This document shows positions 7,664 through 16,300 of a stretch of 48,206 bases of DNA, one piece after another. Under the pieces are notes generated by a model. The model was not told the DNA's origin. It saw only the letters and a list, made by a program, of their open reading frames with translations, and made no database searches. A program made the translations under genes and the position numbers. Position 1 is the stretch's first letter. Each line of letters opens with the position of its first letter. This DNA comes from Sarcina sp. DSM 11001 (lineage in GTDB: Bacteria; Bacillota; Clostridia; Lachnospirales; Lachnospiraceae): assembly GCF_900101015.1 (NCBI RefSeq), contig NZ_FNFZ01000026.1, forward strand, positions 1-48,206, read 5' to 3'.

Positions 7664-8689
7664 TCAGAATTTGTCGACATTCTCTGCGGTGACGGGGACA
7701 AAGGGGAAGTACAGGGTGTAGGGGTTGTCAGCGGATACTTCACAGCCGGTGTCCTGTGCCAGGTCTTTTCCTTCGATGAGGTTGATGGCAGCCTGAACGG
7801 AACCTTCTGCCTGGCCGCTGGCGCTCTGGAAAACGGTCATTGCCATTTTGCCGCTGCGGATCTCTTCTTTTGCGTCTTCGGTTGCATCGATTCCGACGAT
7901 CGGAACAGAACCGGCATCAAGGCCTGCGTCTTCCATGGCAAGGATCGCGCCTATTGCCATTGCGTCATTGTTGGCAATGATGCAATCGAAGTCGAGCCCG
8001 GGAAGAATAGTGTCCATTTCATGTTTAGCTGTATCCCTGTCGTAGTCTGCTTCGACGAAGGCTTTCTTTTCCAGCTTGAGACCTGCCTCTTCCATCGCGG
8101 AGATCACGCCTTCAGAACGAAGTGTCGTATGTACGAGACCGTCTGTACCTCTTAAGAGAACGTAGGAGACATCGGTTTTTCCGATTCCCTTAAAATACTC
8201 TGCCAGGTATTCGCCCTGAAATCTTCCGGAGGTGCGTTCATCCGAGCCGACAGCTGCCACGTTTTCATTCAGAAGACCGGGGTCATCCGGCTCGCGGTTG
8301 ACGAAGATTACTTTCATATCATCTCCGGCTGCTTCGATACAGGCTTTTGCTTCTTCGGCAGCAGTCAGGTTAATCAGGACCGCGTCTTTTCCAGAGCTTT
8401 TTGCAGCTTCGACACAATCGATCAGCTTCAGGGTGTCGTCTCCGGAGTAGAGAACTTCCATATTGACTCCTTTTTTCTCCGCCGCCTTTTCAACCTCATC
8501 TTTCAGGAGGCCCAGCCATTCGTCTTCGACGGAAACGACATAGGCCATGTCATAGGCACCGTCCGCAGCCTGTGCACTATCGGTCTTAGCCGCGGTTCCT
8601 GTGCTTGTGCTGTTTCCACACCCTGTAATCAGGGCCATGGCTGCTGCTGCGCAGATCAAACCGGTCATCATTCTGTTCTTTTTTGTCAT
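7664..8689 (-). CDS. Periplasmic-binding-type sugar-binding lipoprotein
   Basis: 341 residues, a substrate-binding protein of the ribose/galactose type (Peripla_BP_4 fold) for an ABC importer. The start at 8689 is chosen for its GGGAGG site; the longer frame upstream only translates a tandem repeat. It has a lipoprotein signal with lipobox ITGC. The domain starts AYVVSVEDEWLGLLKDEV, with INLTAAEEAKACIEAAGDD, IIANNDAMAIGAILAMEDAG and VPIVGIDATEDA typical of the family. No ABC ATPase or permease gene lies nearby, so it is an orphan receptor in this window. The AraC-type regulator downstream may control it. Confidence 0.88.
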   Translation of the reverse strand: MTKKNRMMTGLICAAAAMALITGCGNSTSTGTAAKTDSAQAADGAYDMAYVVSVEDEWLGLLKDEVEKAAEKKGVNMEVLYSGDDTLKLIDCVEAAKSSGKDAVLINLTAAEEAKACIEAAGDDMKVIFVNREPDDPGLLNENVAAVGSDERTSGRFQGEYLAEYFKGIGKTDVSYVLLRGTDGLVHTTLRSEGVISAMEEAGLKLEKKAFVEADYDRDTAKHEMDTILPGLDFDCIIANNDAMAIGAILAMEDAGLDAGSVPIVGIDATEDAKEEIRSGKMAMTVFQSASGQAEGSVQAAINLIEGKDLAQDTGCEVSADNPYTLYFPFVPVTAENVDKF

Positions 8690-9151
8690 TTTCTTTGCCT
8701 CCCTTTTTGACTGGTAATCATGTTTTGGTGTTTGAGGGTTATTTCTGCTTTCTTTTTTGGGGGTTGTGTTTTGTAAGGAATGGATACCTGCTTTTGTGCA
8801 CCGTACCTGTGGCCTGTAAGGAATTGATACCTGCTTTTGTGCACCGTACCTGTGGCCTGTAAGGAATTGATACCTGTTTATGTGCACCGTACCTGTGTTT
8901 TGTAAGGATTCGATCACTGCGTTTTGCGTATCGTTCCTGTGTTTTGTTATGCTCTGATTGTAGCGGAGAATCTCTCCGTGTTTTAGCGTATTTGATGACA
9001 GAAACTATCCTGATTTGGACATGTTCTGCAAGAGTAAAGGGAAGTAGAAAAGTCCTGGAAATGATGAAAAATAAGGGGACGATGGCTCTCTGAGGGAAAA
9101 AAGATGTGGTAAAATATCACTATATGGACATTGAATCAGGAGGATTTTGAC
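8690..9151. promoter_or_regulatory. Divergent leader region between sugar-binding and YfhO genes
   Basis: Contains a four-unit 43-bp tandem repeat in the leader of the minus-strand gene, then about 170 bp of non-repetitive sequence. A possible -10 box TAAAAT lies at 9110-9115 for plus-strand transcription; no good -35 box precedes it, which would suit an activator-dependent promoter. AGGAGG at 9139-9144 serves the ATG at 9152. Confidence 0.45.
8772..8943. repeat. 43-bp tandem repeat, four units
   Basis: Units start at 8772, 8815, 8858 and 8901, each beginning TGTAAGGA; the first three contain GTGCACCGTACCTGTG, the fourth is diverged. The array lies about 80 bp upstream of the sugar-binding protein start. 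The period is close to four helical turns, so an iterated binding site for a regulator is possible. Confidence 0.9.
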
Positions 9152-9182
9152 ATGATACAGTATTTGAAACGGAGTCTGACGC
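9137..9182 (+). repeat. 46-bp direct repeat, upstream copy
   Basis: Identical to 12161-12206. It carries the ribosome-binding site CAGGAGG, the ATG and the first ten codons (MIQYLKRSLT). Here it starts the YfhO-family gene, in the other copy the AraC-type regulator. Confidence 0.95.
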
Positions 9183-11977
9183 CTTTATCCACTGTCACGG
9201 AGCCCGCCTTTCTTCGCCCGACAAGGGGCGGCCGCAGAGAAGTTGCTGAAAAAAGCCATATAGTGACGAGCGCCCCTGATGTCCGTAGTTCTCAGGACAG
9301 GCTTCGGTATTTTACTATATACACAGCTGTTTTTATGACAGCGCTTTTTTTGTGTTTCGGTATTTACCTGATGGGGTATAAAAAGACCATTCTGCGGGAG
9401 ACGGATACTTTTAACCAGCAGTATATTACTTTTATAAGAATCGGGCAGTGGATCAGGGAGATGATCCGGGAGCGCAGAGTGCTTGTCTGGGATCCGTCTA
9501 TCGGCTATGGCGCGGATTTCTTTTTGACGCTTTCCACCAGTAATCAGGGAAGCATATTTGATCCCTTTATGCTGGTCAGCGTATTTACGCCGCCCCGGTA
9601 TTCGGAGATTATATTTACGGCAATTGTGTTTTTGCGGCTGTATCTGTGCGGGATCACCTTCTCCCTGCTGGCTTTCCGCAAAAAAAGTGAAAATTATGCC
9701 GCGCTTTGCGGCGCGATGGTGTATACATTTTCCGCCTGTGCCTATGTGGGACTATATCAGACTCCTTTTATCGTGCCCATGTATATGCTTCCGCTGATCA
9801 TTTACGGGGCAGAGGAACTATTTGAAAACGGAAATCCCCTTCTTTATTCGGCTTCTCTGACTGCGATGGCTGTATGGAGTTATTATTTCACCTACATGAT
9901 CGCGTTTATGATCGCAGGACACATATTTCTGAGCTGGGCGTTTGGCGGTCCCGGAGAGCATACGCTGAGCCGATTTCTGGAAATTGCCGGCAGATTTTTG
10001 CTATATTCATTTTTATCGGCAGGCATGGCGGCTTTTATTCTGTTTCCGGTTGCAAAAAACCTCATGGGCATGGACCGATTCGGGCTCGAAACCTATATTC
10101 CGTTCTTGTATGACAAAACCTATTACGCCGGATTACTGGCCGGATTAACCTCCTCTTTCGATATGTTGAGACGGGACTGCAAGGTGGGGTGGTCTGTTCT
10201 TGTCCTGATCGCTTCTGCGGGTCTGTTCCTGACTCGGGAGAAAAAGTACAGACTTTTGAAAACGGAACTCATTATAATGGCGCTGGCGCTGTGCTTCCCC
10301 TATGCGGGATCTGTAATGAATGGATTCGCTTATGCAGCAAACCGCTGGGTTTTCGGCCTTTCGCTGGCAGCGGCTTATGCTGTCACTGTGATGCTTCCTG
10401 AAATACGGCAGATGGAACGGAAAAAGATTATAAAGATTACTGCCGTTATTTGCCTTTATTTTATGGCAGTATTGCTTTTCTGCGGCGTGGATCGTTTAAA
10501 GTATCTCGTGATTTTCCTGTTTACTCTGGCGGTATGTCTTATCCTTTCTGTGAGCGATAGAATTCCGGATCTGCATTTTAAGGGTTTGATGGTAATGCTC
10601 GTCTGCACATCCCTCGCGATTTCGTCCTATTATCAGTATTCGAAAGGGTACGAGAATGGTTTCGGGAGCGGCATTGAGGCCGGAACGGCATATGAACAGC
10701 TTACCAAAAGGGGCGGGCTCACTTTGCTGAAGAAAATCCCCTTCGCTGACGGGGAGAGGTACAATACGTACAAACTGGATGTGATCCGGAATTCCGGCTG
10801 GCTGTATCAAAAGAGCGGGATGAATTTCTATTTTAGCGGCTACAATTCCTTCATCAACCGCTTTCACAACAGTGTCGCGCTGAGGGCGTATGCTTATCCG
10901 CATGCATATAACGGTCTGGACCGGAGAAGCGAACTATTGGCGCTGACCTCAGTCGGACATTTTCTGGTTCCGTCCGGGAATCTGTATCGCCCCGTCGGTT
11001 TTGGAGAAGCCGAGGCGGAAGCGGATTCCTATGGCACAGCGGTGACTTCTTTGAAAGCAGATATCAGGCCATCAGCTTTTCTGAGATTTGATCAGGCGGT
11101 CTCTTATGAAGAGTATGAATCCTATACGCCTTATGAGCGGCAGCAGATTCTGATGCAGGCCTGCGTGGTTGAGGATGCAGAGAATATTTCCATTGGGAAA
11201 AAACTGCGGATTGAGGATGAATCGGTACCATACACTGTTGACAATCTGAGTGATGGCCTGAAGGTAAAAGGCAATACCATTGAAGTGGCTGAGGGAAGCG
11301 GAACGCTGGATCTCCTTTTTTCGAGCCAGAAAGATGCGGAACTGTATCTTTACTTTGATAACATCGAATTCGAAAACGGGCTCGAGTCGACCTATAATGT
11401 CGAGGCTGCCGGAATGCTCGGAGAGAAAGTCCTGGGAAACGTCAGGAACAGTTTCAGCGGGATGAATTACAGAAGCCACAGCGACGGGGGAAAAAGAAAC
11501 TGGCTGATGAATCTCGGGAGGGTAAAGAAATCCTGCGACCGTATCCGTATAACATTTAATAATGCCGGAATCTATACCATTGATCATATCAAGGTCTATG
11601 CCAGACCCGTTGCAGGCATCCACAAAAACATCAGGGAACTGGGTCATGTTTATGGCGGAGTTGAATTCGGTACAAACACGATGTCCGTCAAAATAACGAG
11701 CGATCACCCGGAATATCTCTTCGCGTCAGTTCCTTATTCCGAAGGATGGACGGTCGCTGACAGGGGGGAGAAGCTGGATCTCCTGAGGGCAGATGAGGGT
11801 TTTATGGCTGTCCGGCTTGACGAGGGAAACCATGAGCTCAGATTTGCCTATCATACACCAGGGCTGAAAACCGGTCTGTTGATCAGCCTGTTTTCAGCTG
11901 CGTGCTTTTTTCTGACTGCTTTTTATCATTTGGTCGTCAAAAACAGTTTTACATCCGCCAAGCTGCCGCCCCGATGA
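9152..11977 (+). CDS. YfhO-family membrane protein with transplanted N-terminus
   Basis: 941 residues, a bacterial YfhO-family integral membrane protein (GT-C-like, linked in other Firmicutes to glycosylation of envelope polymers). Residues 1-10 come from the 46-bp repeat shared with the AraC gene. Residues 11-50 are low in family character. The family part starts near LRYFTIYTAVFMTALFLCFG, followed by the conserved DTFNQQY loop. About a dozen hydrophobic helices lie in the N-terminal half, then a long extracytoplasmic domain (about residues 490-900) and a final helix (GLLISLFSAACFFLTAFYHL). The original start may lie downstream of the ATG at 9152. The enzyme substrate is unknown. Confidence 0.8.
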   Translation: MIQYLKRSLTPLSTVTEPAFLRPTRGGRREVAEKSHIVTSAPDVRSSQDRLRYFTIYTAVFMTALFLCFGIYLMGYKKTILRETDTFNQQYITFIRIGQWIREMIRERRVLVWDPSIGYGADFFLTLSTSNQGSIFDPFMLVSVFTPPRYSEIIFTAIVFLRLYLCGITFSLLAFRKKSENYAALCGAMVYTFSACAYVGLYQTPFIVPMYMLPLIIYGAEELFENGNPLLYSASLTAMAVWSYYFTYMIAFMIAGHIFLSWAFGGPGEHTLSRFLEIAGRFLLYSFLSAGMAAFILFPVAKNLMGMDRFGLETYIPFLYDKTYYAGLLAGLTSSFDMLRRDCKVGWSVLVLIASAGLFLTREKKYRLLKTELIIMALALCFPYAGSVMNGFAYAANRWVFGLSLAAAYAVTVMLPEIRQMERKKIIKITAVICLYFMAVLLFCGVDRLKYLVIFLFTLAVCLILSVSDRIPDLHFKGLMVMLVCTSLAISSYYQYSKGYENGFGSGIEAGTAYEQLTKRGGLTLLKKIPFADGERYNTYKLDVIRNSGWLYQKSGMNFYFSGYNSFINRFHNSVALRAYAYPHAYNGLDRRSELLALTSVGHFLVPSGNLYRPVGFGEAEAEADSYGTAVTSLKADIRPSAFLRFDQAVSYEEYESYTPYERQQILMQACVVEDAENISIGKKLRIEDESVPYTVDNLSDGLKVKGNTIEVAEGSGTLDLLFSSQKDAELYLYFDNIEFENGLESTYNVEAAGMLGEKVLGNVRNSFSGMNYRSHSDGGKRNWLMNLGRVKKSCDRIRITFNNAGIYTIDHIKVYARPVAGIHKNIRELGHVYGGVEFGTNTMSVKITSDHPEYLFASVPYSEGWTVADRGEKLDLLRADEGFMAVRLDEGNHELRFAYHTPGLKTGLLISLFSAACFFLTAFYHLVVKNSFTSAKLPPR

Positions 11978-12022
11978 AGACATGGATATGATCAGTATTG
12001 AAGACACGGATATGATGGGTAT
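11975..12022 (+). repeat. 24-bp tandem duplication over the YfhO stop codon
   Basis: TGAAGACATGGATATGAT... at 11975 is followed directly by TGAAGACACGGATATGAT... at 11999. The first TGA is the stop codon of the YfhO-family gene. Confidence 0.85.
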
Positions 12023-12030
12023 CATTCAGA

Positions 12031-12152
12031 ACTCATTGACATTCAGAATTTGCAGACATTCACTGCGTGACGGGGATAAAGTTTGACGATCACGAAAGAA
12101 TCATTTCCGGCTGCAGACATTCACTGCGTGATGGGGATAAAGGGAAAGTACA
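12031..12152 (-). pseudogene. Two remnants of a sugar-binding protein gene 3' end
   Basis: 12031-12081 and 12111-12152 both resemble 7653-7714, the end of the sugar-binding protein gene on the minus strand, including its last codons (VTAENVDKF and stop). They share CAGACATTCACTGCGTGA and GGGGATAAAG and are more like each other than like the intact gene. They lie against the ribosome-binding site of the AraC-type gene, 4.3 kb from the intact gene. Confidence 0.75.
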
Positions 12153-12160
12153 GGATAAGG

Positions 12161-12206
12161 CAGGAGGATTTTGACATGATACAGTATTTGAAACGGAGTC
12201 TGACGC
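12161..12206 (+). repeat. 46-bp direct repeat, downstream copy
   Basis: Exact copy of 9137-9182, lying 3024 bp further on. It covers the ribosome-binding site and first ten codons of the AraC-type regulator. Confidence 0.95.
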
Positions 12207-13078
12207 TGGGGGATAACAGCGAGGAACTGCTGTCGGAGGAATCCGGCGGCCTTCCTTTTTTATGTTATTTTGATGAGAGCCGTCTGTTCACGGGGAACCA
12301 TATTCCCTGGCACTGGCATGACAGGATCGAGCTGAATTATGTTGAGGAAGGTACTTTCCGGTTTCACTCTCCGGATGTGGAGTTTGAGGCCGGGCCGGGG
12401 GAAGTGGTTTTTATCAACAGGAACATCATGCATGCTTATGATTTCCCTGCACCGGTGAATTATTATTCTTATACTTTTGATTCCCGTTTCCTGGCGGGCG
12501 AATTCGGAGGGTATATTGACAGGAAATATTTTGCTCCCATCCTGCGCAGCAAGAGTCTTTCTGTCGTGCACCTGAAGCCTGATACGGCCCACCGGATCCG
12601 GATGATCGATCATATCCTGCAGCTCACAGAGTTGCTGCGCGATGAGCCGGAGGGGTATGAGCTGGCTGTCCGCGAGGTCATGAGCAGGTTCTTTCTTTTA
12701 CTGCGGAAGGAGACGGAAGAGGTCCGGGCTGCAGAGCAGAAGGGAAATGAACGCGACCTGGATCGGATGAAGCAGATGCTTCAGTTTATTTACGCGCATT
12801 ATGGCGAGCCGATCGGCCTCGACGAGATTGCCGGCGCGGCCGGAATCAGCCCGCGCGAGTGCACCCGTTGTTTTCACAGGGCGATCGACCGTCCTCCGGT
12901 CCGGTTCCTGATCGAATACCGTGCCCAGATGGCAGCCATGATGCTCGAGCGCACAGGGGACAGCATTTCTTCAATTGCGGAGCGGTGCGGTTTCCTTTCG
13001 GACAGCTATTTTGGAAAAATCTTTAAGGAGATCTACAGGTGTACACCCCGGGAGTACCGGAAAGCCCACAGGGAATAA
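12176..13078 (+). CDS. AraC-family transcriptional regulator
   Basis: 300 residues. The N-terminal half is a cupin-type ligand-binding domain (HIPWHWHDRIELNYVEEG near residue 42, then GPGEVVFINRNIMHAY). The C-terminal 100 residues form the AraC double helix-turn-helix (GLDEIAGAAGISPRECTRCF and SISSIAERCGFLSDSYFGKI, ending TPREYRKAH). The start at 12176 follows CAGGAGG by the usual distance; an upstream in-frame ATG would add sequence made of repeat debris. It probably senses a sugar and may control the sugar-binding lipoprotein gene. Its stop codon lies in the first of three ACAGGGAATAA units (13068-13100). Confidence 0.9.
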   Translation: MIQYLKRSLTLGDNSEELLSEESGGLPFLCYFDESRLFTGNHIPWHWHDRIELNYVEEGTFRFHSPDVEFEAGPGEVVFINRNIMHAYDFPAPVNYYSYTFDSRFLAGEFGGYIDRKYFAPILRSKSLSVVHLKPDTAHRIRMIDHILQLTELLRDEPEGYELAVREVMSRFFLLLRKETEEVRAAEQKGNERDLDRMKQMLQFIYAHYGEPIGLDEIAGAAGISPRECTRCFHRAIDRPPVRFLIEYRAQMAAMMLERTGDSISSIAERCGFLSDSYFGKIFKEIYRCTPREYRKAHRE

Positions 13079-13102
13079 GAACAGGGAATAAAAACAGGGA
13101 AT
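13068..13102 (+). repeat. Short tandem repeat over the AraC stop codon
   Basis: ACAGGGAATAA occurs three times in close succession; the TAA of the first copy is the stop codon of the AraC-type gene. Confidence 0.85.
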
Positions 13103-13222
13103 AAGATCGGCGGCTTTTTCGCATTTTCAACCAGATTTTCTGATCACATTTTCGACTGCATTTTTCTTACACATTTTTCTGACTATTTGTAAATATAATC
13201 ACTTTTCACCCTGTTTTTCGTT

Positions 13223-13228
13223 TATAAT
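13223..13228 (+). promoter_or_regulatory. Candidate -10 box of the 2106-residue protein gene
   Basis: TATAAT within TTTATAATTAATATGG, about 130 bp upstream of the start at 13357. A second TATAAT lies at 13194-13199. No convincing -35 box is at standard distance from either. Confidence 0.4.
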
Positions 13229-13356
13229 TAATATGGGATATTTCAATTTGGGGATAGAACATCAATGAAAGCTCCGGACTTTGTTGAGAAGGGTGCCGGT
13301 CTTCTTGAGATAAAAATTGTTGTCAATTTACAGGGTGCAAAAAGGAGGAAAAAGAG

Positions 13357-16300
13357 ATGTATTTTAAGAGAGCATTGAGTATTCTGCTTTCCTGCGTCCT
13401 GACTTTTTCCACGATTTCATTTTCTGCTGTTTCCGTGTATGCGGAAGAAGGCGGGGACGAAGCCGTGGGAATCGTTCTGGAGGAAGAGGCGGCGGAGGAG
13501 CCGGAGGCTGTACCTGCAGCAGCTGCCGCTGTGGAGGAAGGCGAACCCGAAGAGGCCGACGATGATGCCATGTCGCAAGGCGAGGAGGGGGATTATTTTG
13601 TGATCCTCAACTGTGTGGACGGCCACGGGGTTGTCTGTCCGGGAGAGGAGGTCTTCCTGGAAGCGAAAGCCTGGCACTGGACGCCCCATGAAGTGATCCG
13701 GGATGGTTTCCTTTATAAGTGGGAGATCGTGAATATCGAGACAACCGGGGCCGGGAACGGCACGGTCTCGTTCAAAGACGGGATCGAGGGGAAAATCGGG
13801 GATTATCCGACCGCGACGCTGGAGTTCGGCGGGGTTCCCGATATGGAGGCCTGTGACCATGACGAGAGCAATTTTGAATACATTGTCACGGTCAGGGTGA
13901 CAGTGTATGACGGAACGGACGAATCGGGGAATCCGATCGAGCGGGCCAGTGACGAGATCAGCGGCATTGCCCTGAAGGATGAATATTTCGAGATCACTCC
14001 CCATAATTTTGATCAGCTCCGGATCGGGGAGAGCGCAGTAGTACCGTTTTCGTTCATCTATTATTCTTACTATATCGCAGACAAGTACGGGCAGGTGTCT
14101 GACCTTTCCTGGTCCTTTGAATATGACGACACCGTCTTTGAGATCTTTGATCCTGAGGGGAATCTGGTGGATCCGACCGGGGAAAATGCCGTGCCCGCGT
14201 CTGAGGACGTGACTGAGTTCACGATCCGCCGCATTGCCCAGGGCGAATTAAACGGCCGCGTAACGGCCAATTTCACCTATGTCGATCATAACGGGACGCT
14301 GCACGACATCGGCGAGCAGTACAGTGAGGATGTCCATTACTGGCCTCTGAATGATGAAGATTATCCGATCAGCTTTGAAGAGTATGATGTGGATTTCAAT
14401 TCGGATGCAGCGGAACCCGGAGAACTGGTCCTGAATACAGAAGGGCTGGGTGAGGACTGGCAGGAGAAGCTGGAGCTTGCCGTGACGGCGGGGCACTGGG
14501 ATCATGAAGATGGAATCTATGTGGATCAACTGGTGGACAGTGCCTACACAGTGAATGTGAGTGAGGAGGGAGGAACTGTCCGGATCGCGTACACGAATGA
14601 CTATCTGGAAGAGGTAAGAGCTCTTTCACGGGATGACCACGTACGTTTTTATGTGGATGTCTATCAAAAGGGCGCAGACCATACGGAAGCAAACCGGATC
14701 AGCAGGACCGACGGCTGGCTGCGCGTTCACCCGGCCGGGTCTTCGCAGTCTGAAGGTTCCGAATCCCATCTTTGGACCGGCAATCTGGAGCCGGGGCTGG
14801 AGGTCGGACAGGAGCAGGCTGTCACCTGCGAGGTCCGGTCCTATCCCGGCGCCGACGGGGCGGAGTACGACGTTTGTGACAACGTCAGCTATGACTGGTT
14901 CTATGATGACAAAGCGGTCAGGATCTATGATGAGAATGGAGTGCAGGTCAAAAATGGAAACGAGTCCCAGTCGTCCATGGGACCTGCCATCACCTGGGAT
15001 GGTCCCCGCACCTTTACCATCTATCGGCGCAGACAGTGGGAGACAGATATCAGGCTGGTTGTCTGCTGGAACGTCGGGCAGGACGAACCGCGCTGGGAGA
15101 GCAAGGTCTTTCATCTCGACGGGAGGGATTATTTCCTCCGGATCGATGACATGGATGATGACCGCGTGTATAGTGACGGAAACCGCGCCTTCCCTCTTCA
15201 GACAGAGGGACTCCCGGACGGAGCAGTCTACGGGACGGATTATATGATCGACACGACGGTCGGTCTCCGGAACAGCGACGACTTTGAAGAGACCTTTACA
15301 GAGGGGGTGGATTATACCTGTGACGGGCAGAATCTGATCCTCTGCGGAGACAAAATCGCAGCGCGCGGACTTGAGGATGATCAGATGTTCAGCGCAGACC
15401 TGATGCTGAGCCTGAAGAGCACCCGGGCTGAAAACGGCTGGGAGAACGTCTGGGTCGAACCGCGCGACTTCCGCTTCCGTGAAGCCCGTGTCGATTATGA
15501 AGCGGACCGTGAGCGGGACCGCAGCATGCTGCCCGGCTGGGACGGCATGGTGAAAGCCTGCTACAGCTGCCGTATTGAAAACAGTGAGCACCCGGATGGA
15601 GAAGAGGTCTGGTACAGCGTCCGGGATGTCGAGGTCGTCCGGGATGAGCCCTGGGAGGGGGAAGACGGTGACGTGGTCACCGAGTTCCGCAGGAATCAGA
15701 ATGACTATAATGCGGACGATTACAGCTGGTATTACCGGGTCGGGCACTGCGGCGAGGCGGACCTGAAGGTCACTTATGAGGACATTGACGGGCAGGAGCA
15801 GAGCTATGTCTTTACGCTCCATGTCGGGAGGGATGTCTACAATGTCTATATGGACAGCACAGGCCGTGAGCGGGACGTTCTCCCCGGCGCGACCATTGAG
15901 CTGTTTGCGGAAGCAAGCCGCGAATTTTTGGATGAAAATGATGACTATCACAGCTCCGGGGAGGGCATGGGCTATGCCTGGTCCTTTGAGTATGGCGGCG
16001 AGTACGCGGACATCGAGGTCCACGCGGACGATCCGTCCAGAGCGACCCTGCGTTTCACAGATCTGCCGGAAGAGGGGGACTGGGATCATTACGACGTCCG
16101 TGTCGGCGTGCGCGTCCTGGATGCGGAAGGAAATGAGACCGAAGGTTATGATGCCACCAGCTTCAGGATCTGCAGGGATTATGCGGTGGTCTGGCCGCTG
16201 CTTTTTGACCGCAATATGGAAGTGGGCGACTCTGTCGAAAACCAGAAGTTTGAGACGCGCTACTTTGCAATGGGGCAGGACGGCTACAAGCTGATCGATG

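Noticed and set aside
8772-8943. CRISPR array
   Set aside because: The units are contiguous 43-bp tandem repeats with no unique spacers and no cas genes nearby. The same holds for 7532-7633, 19845-19975 and 33479-33590.
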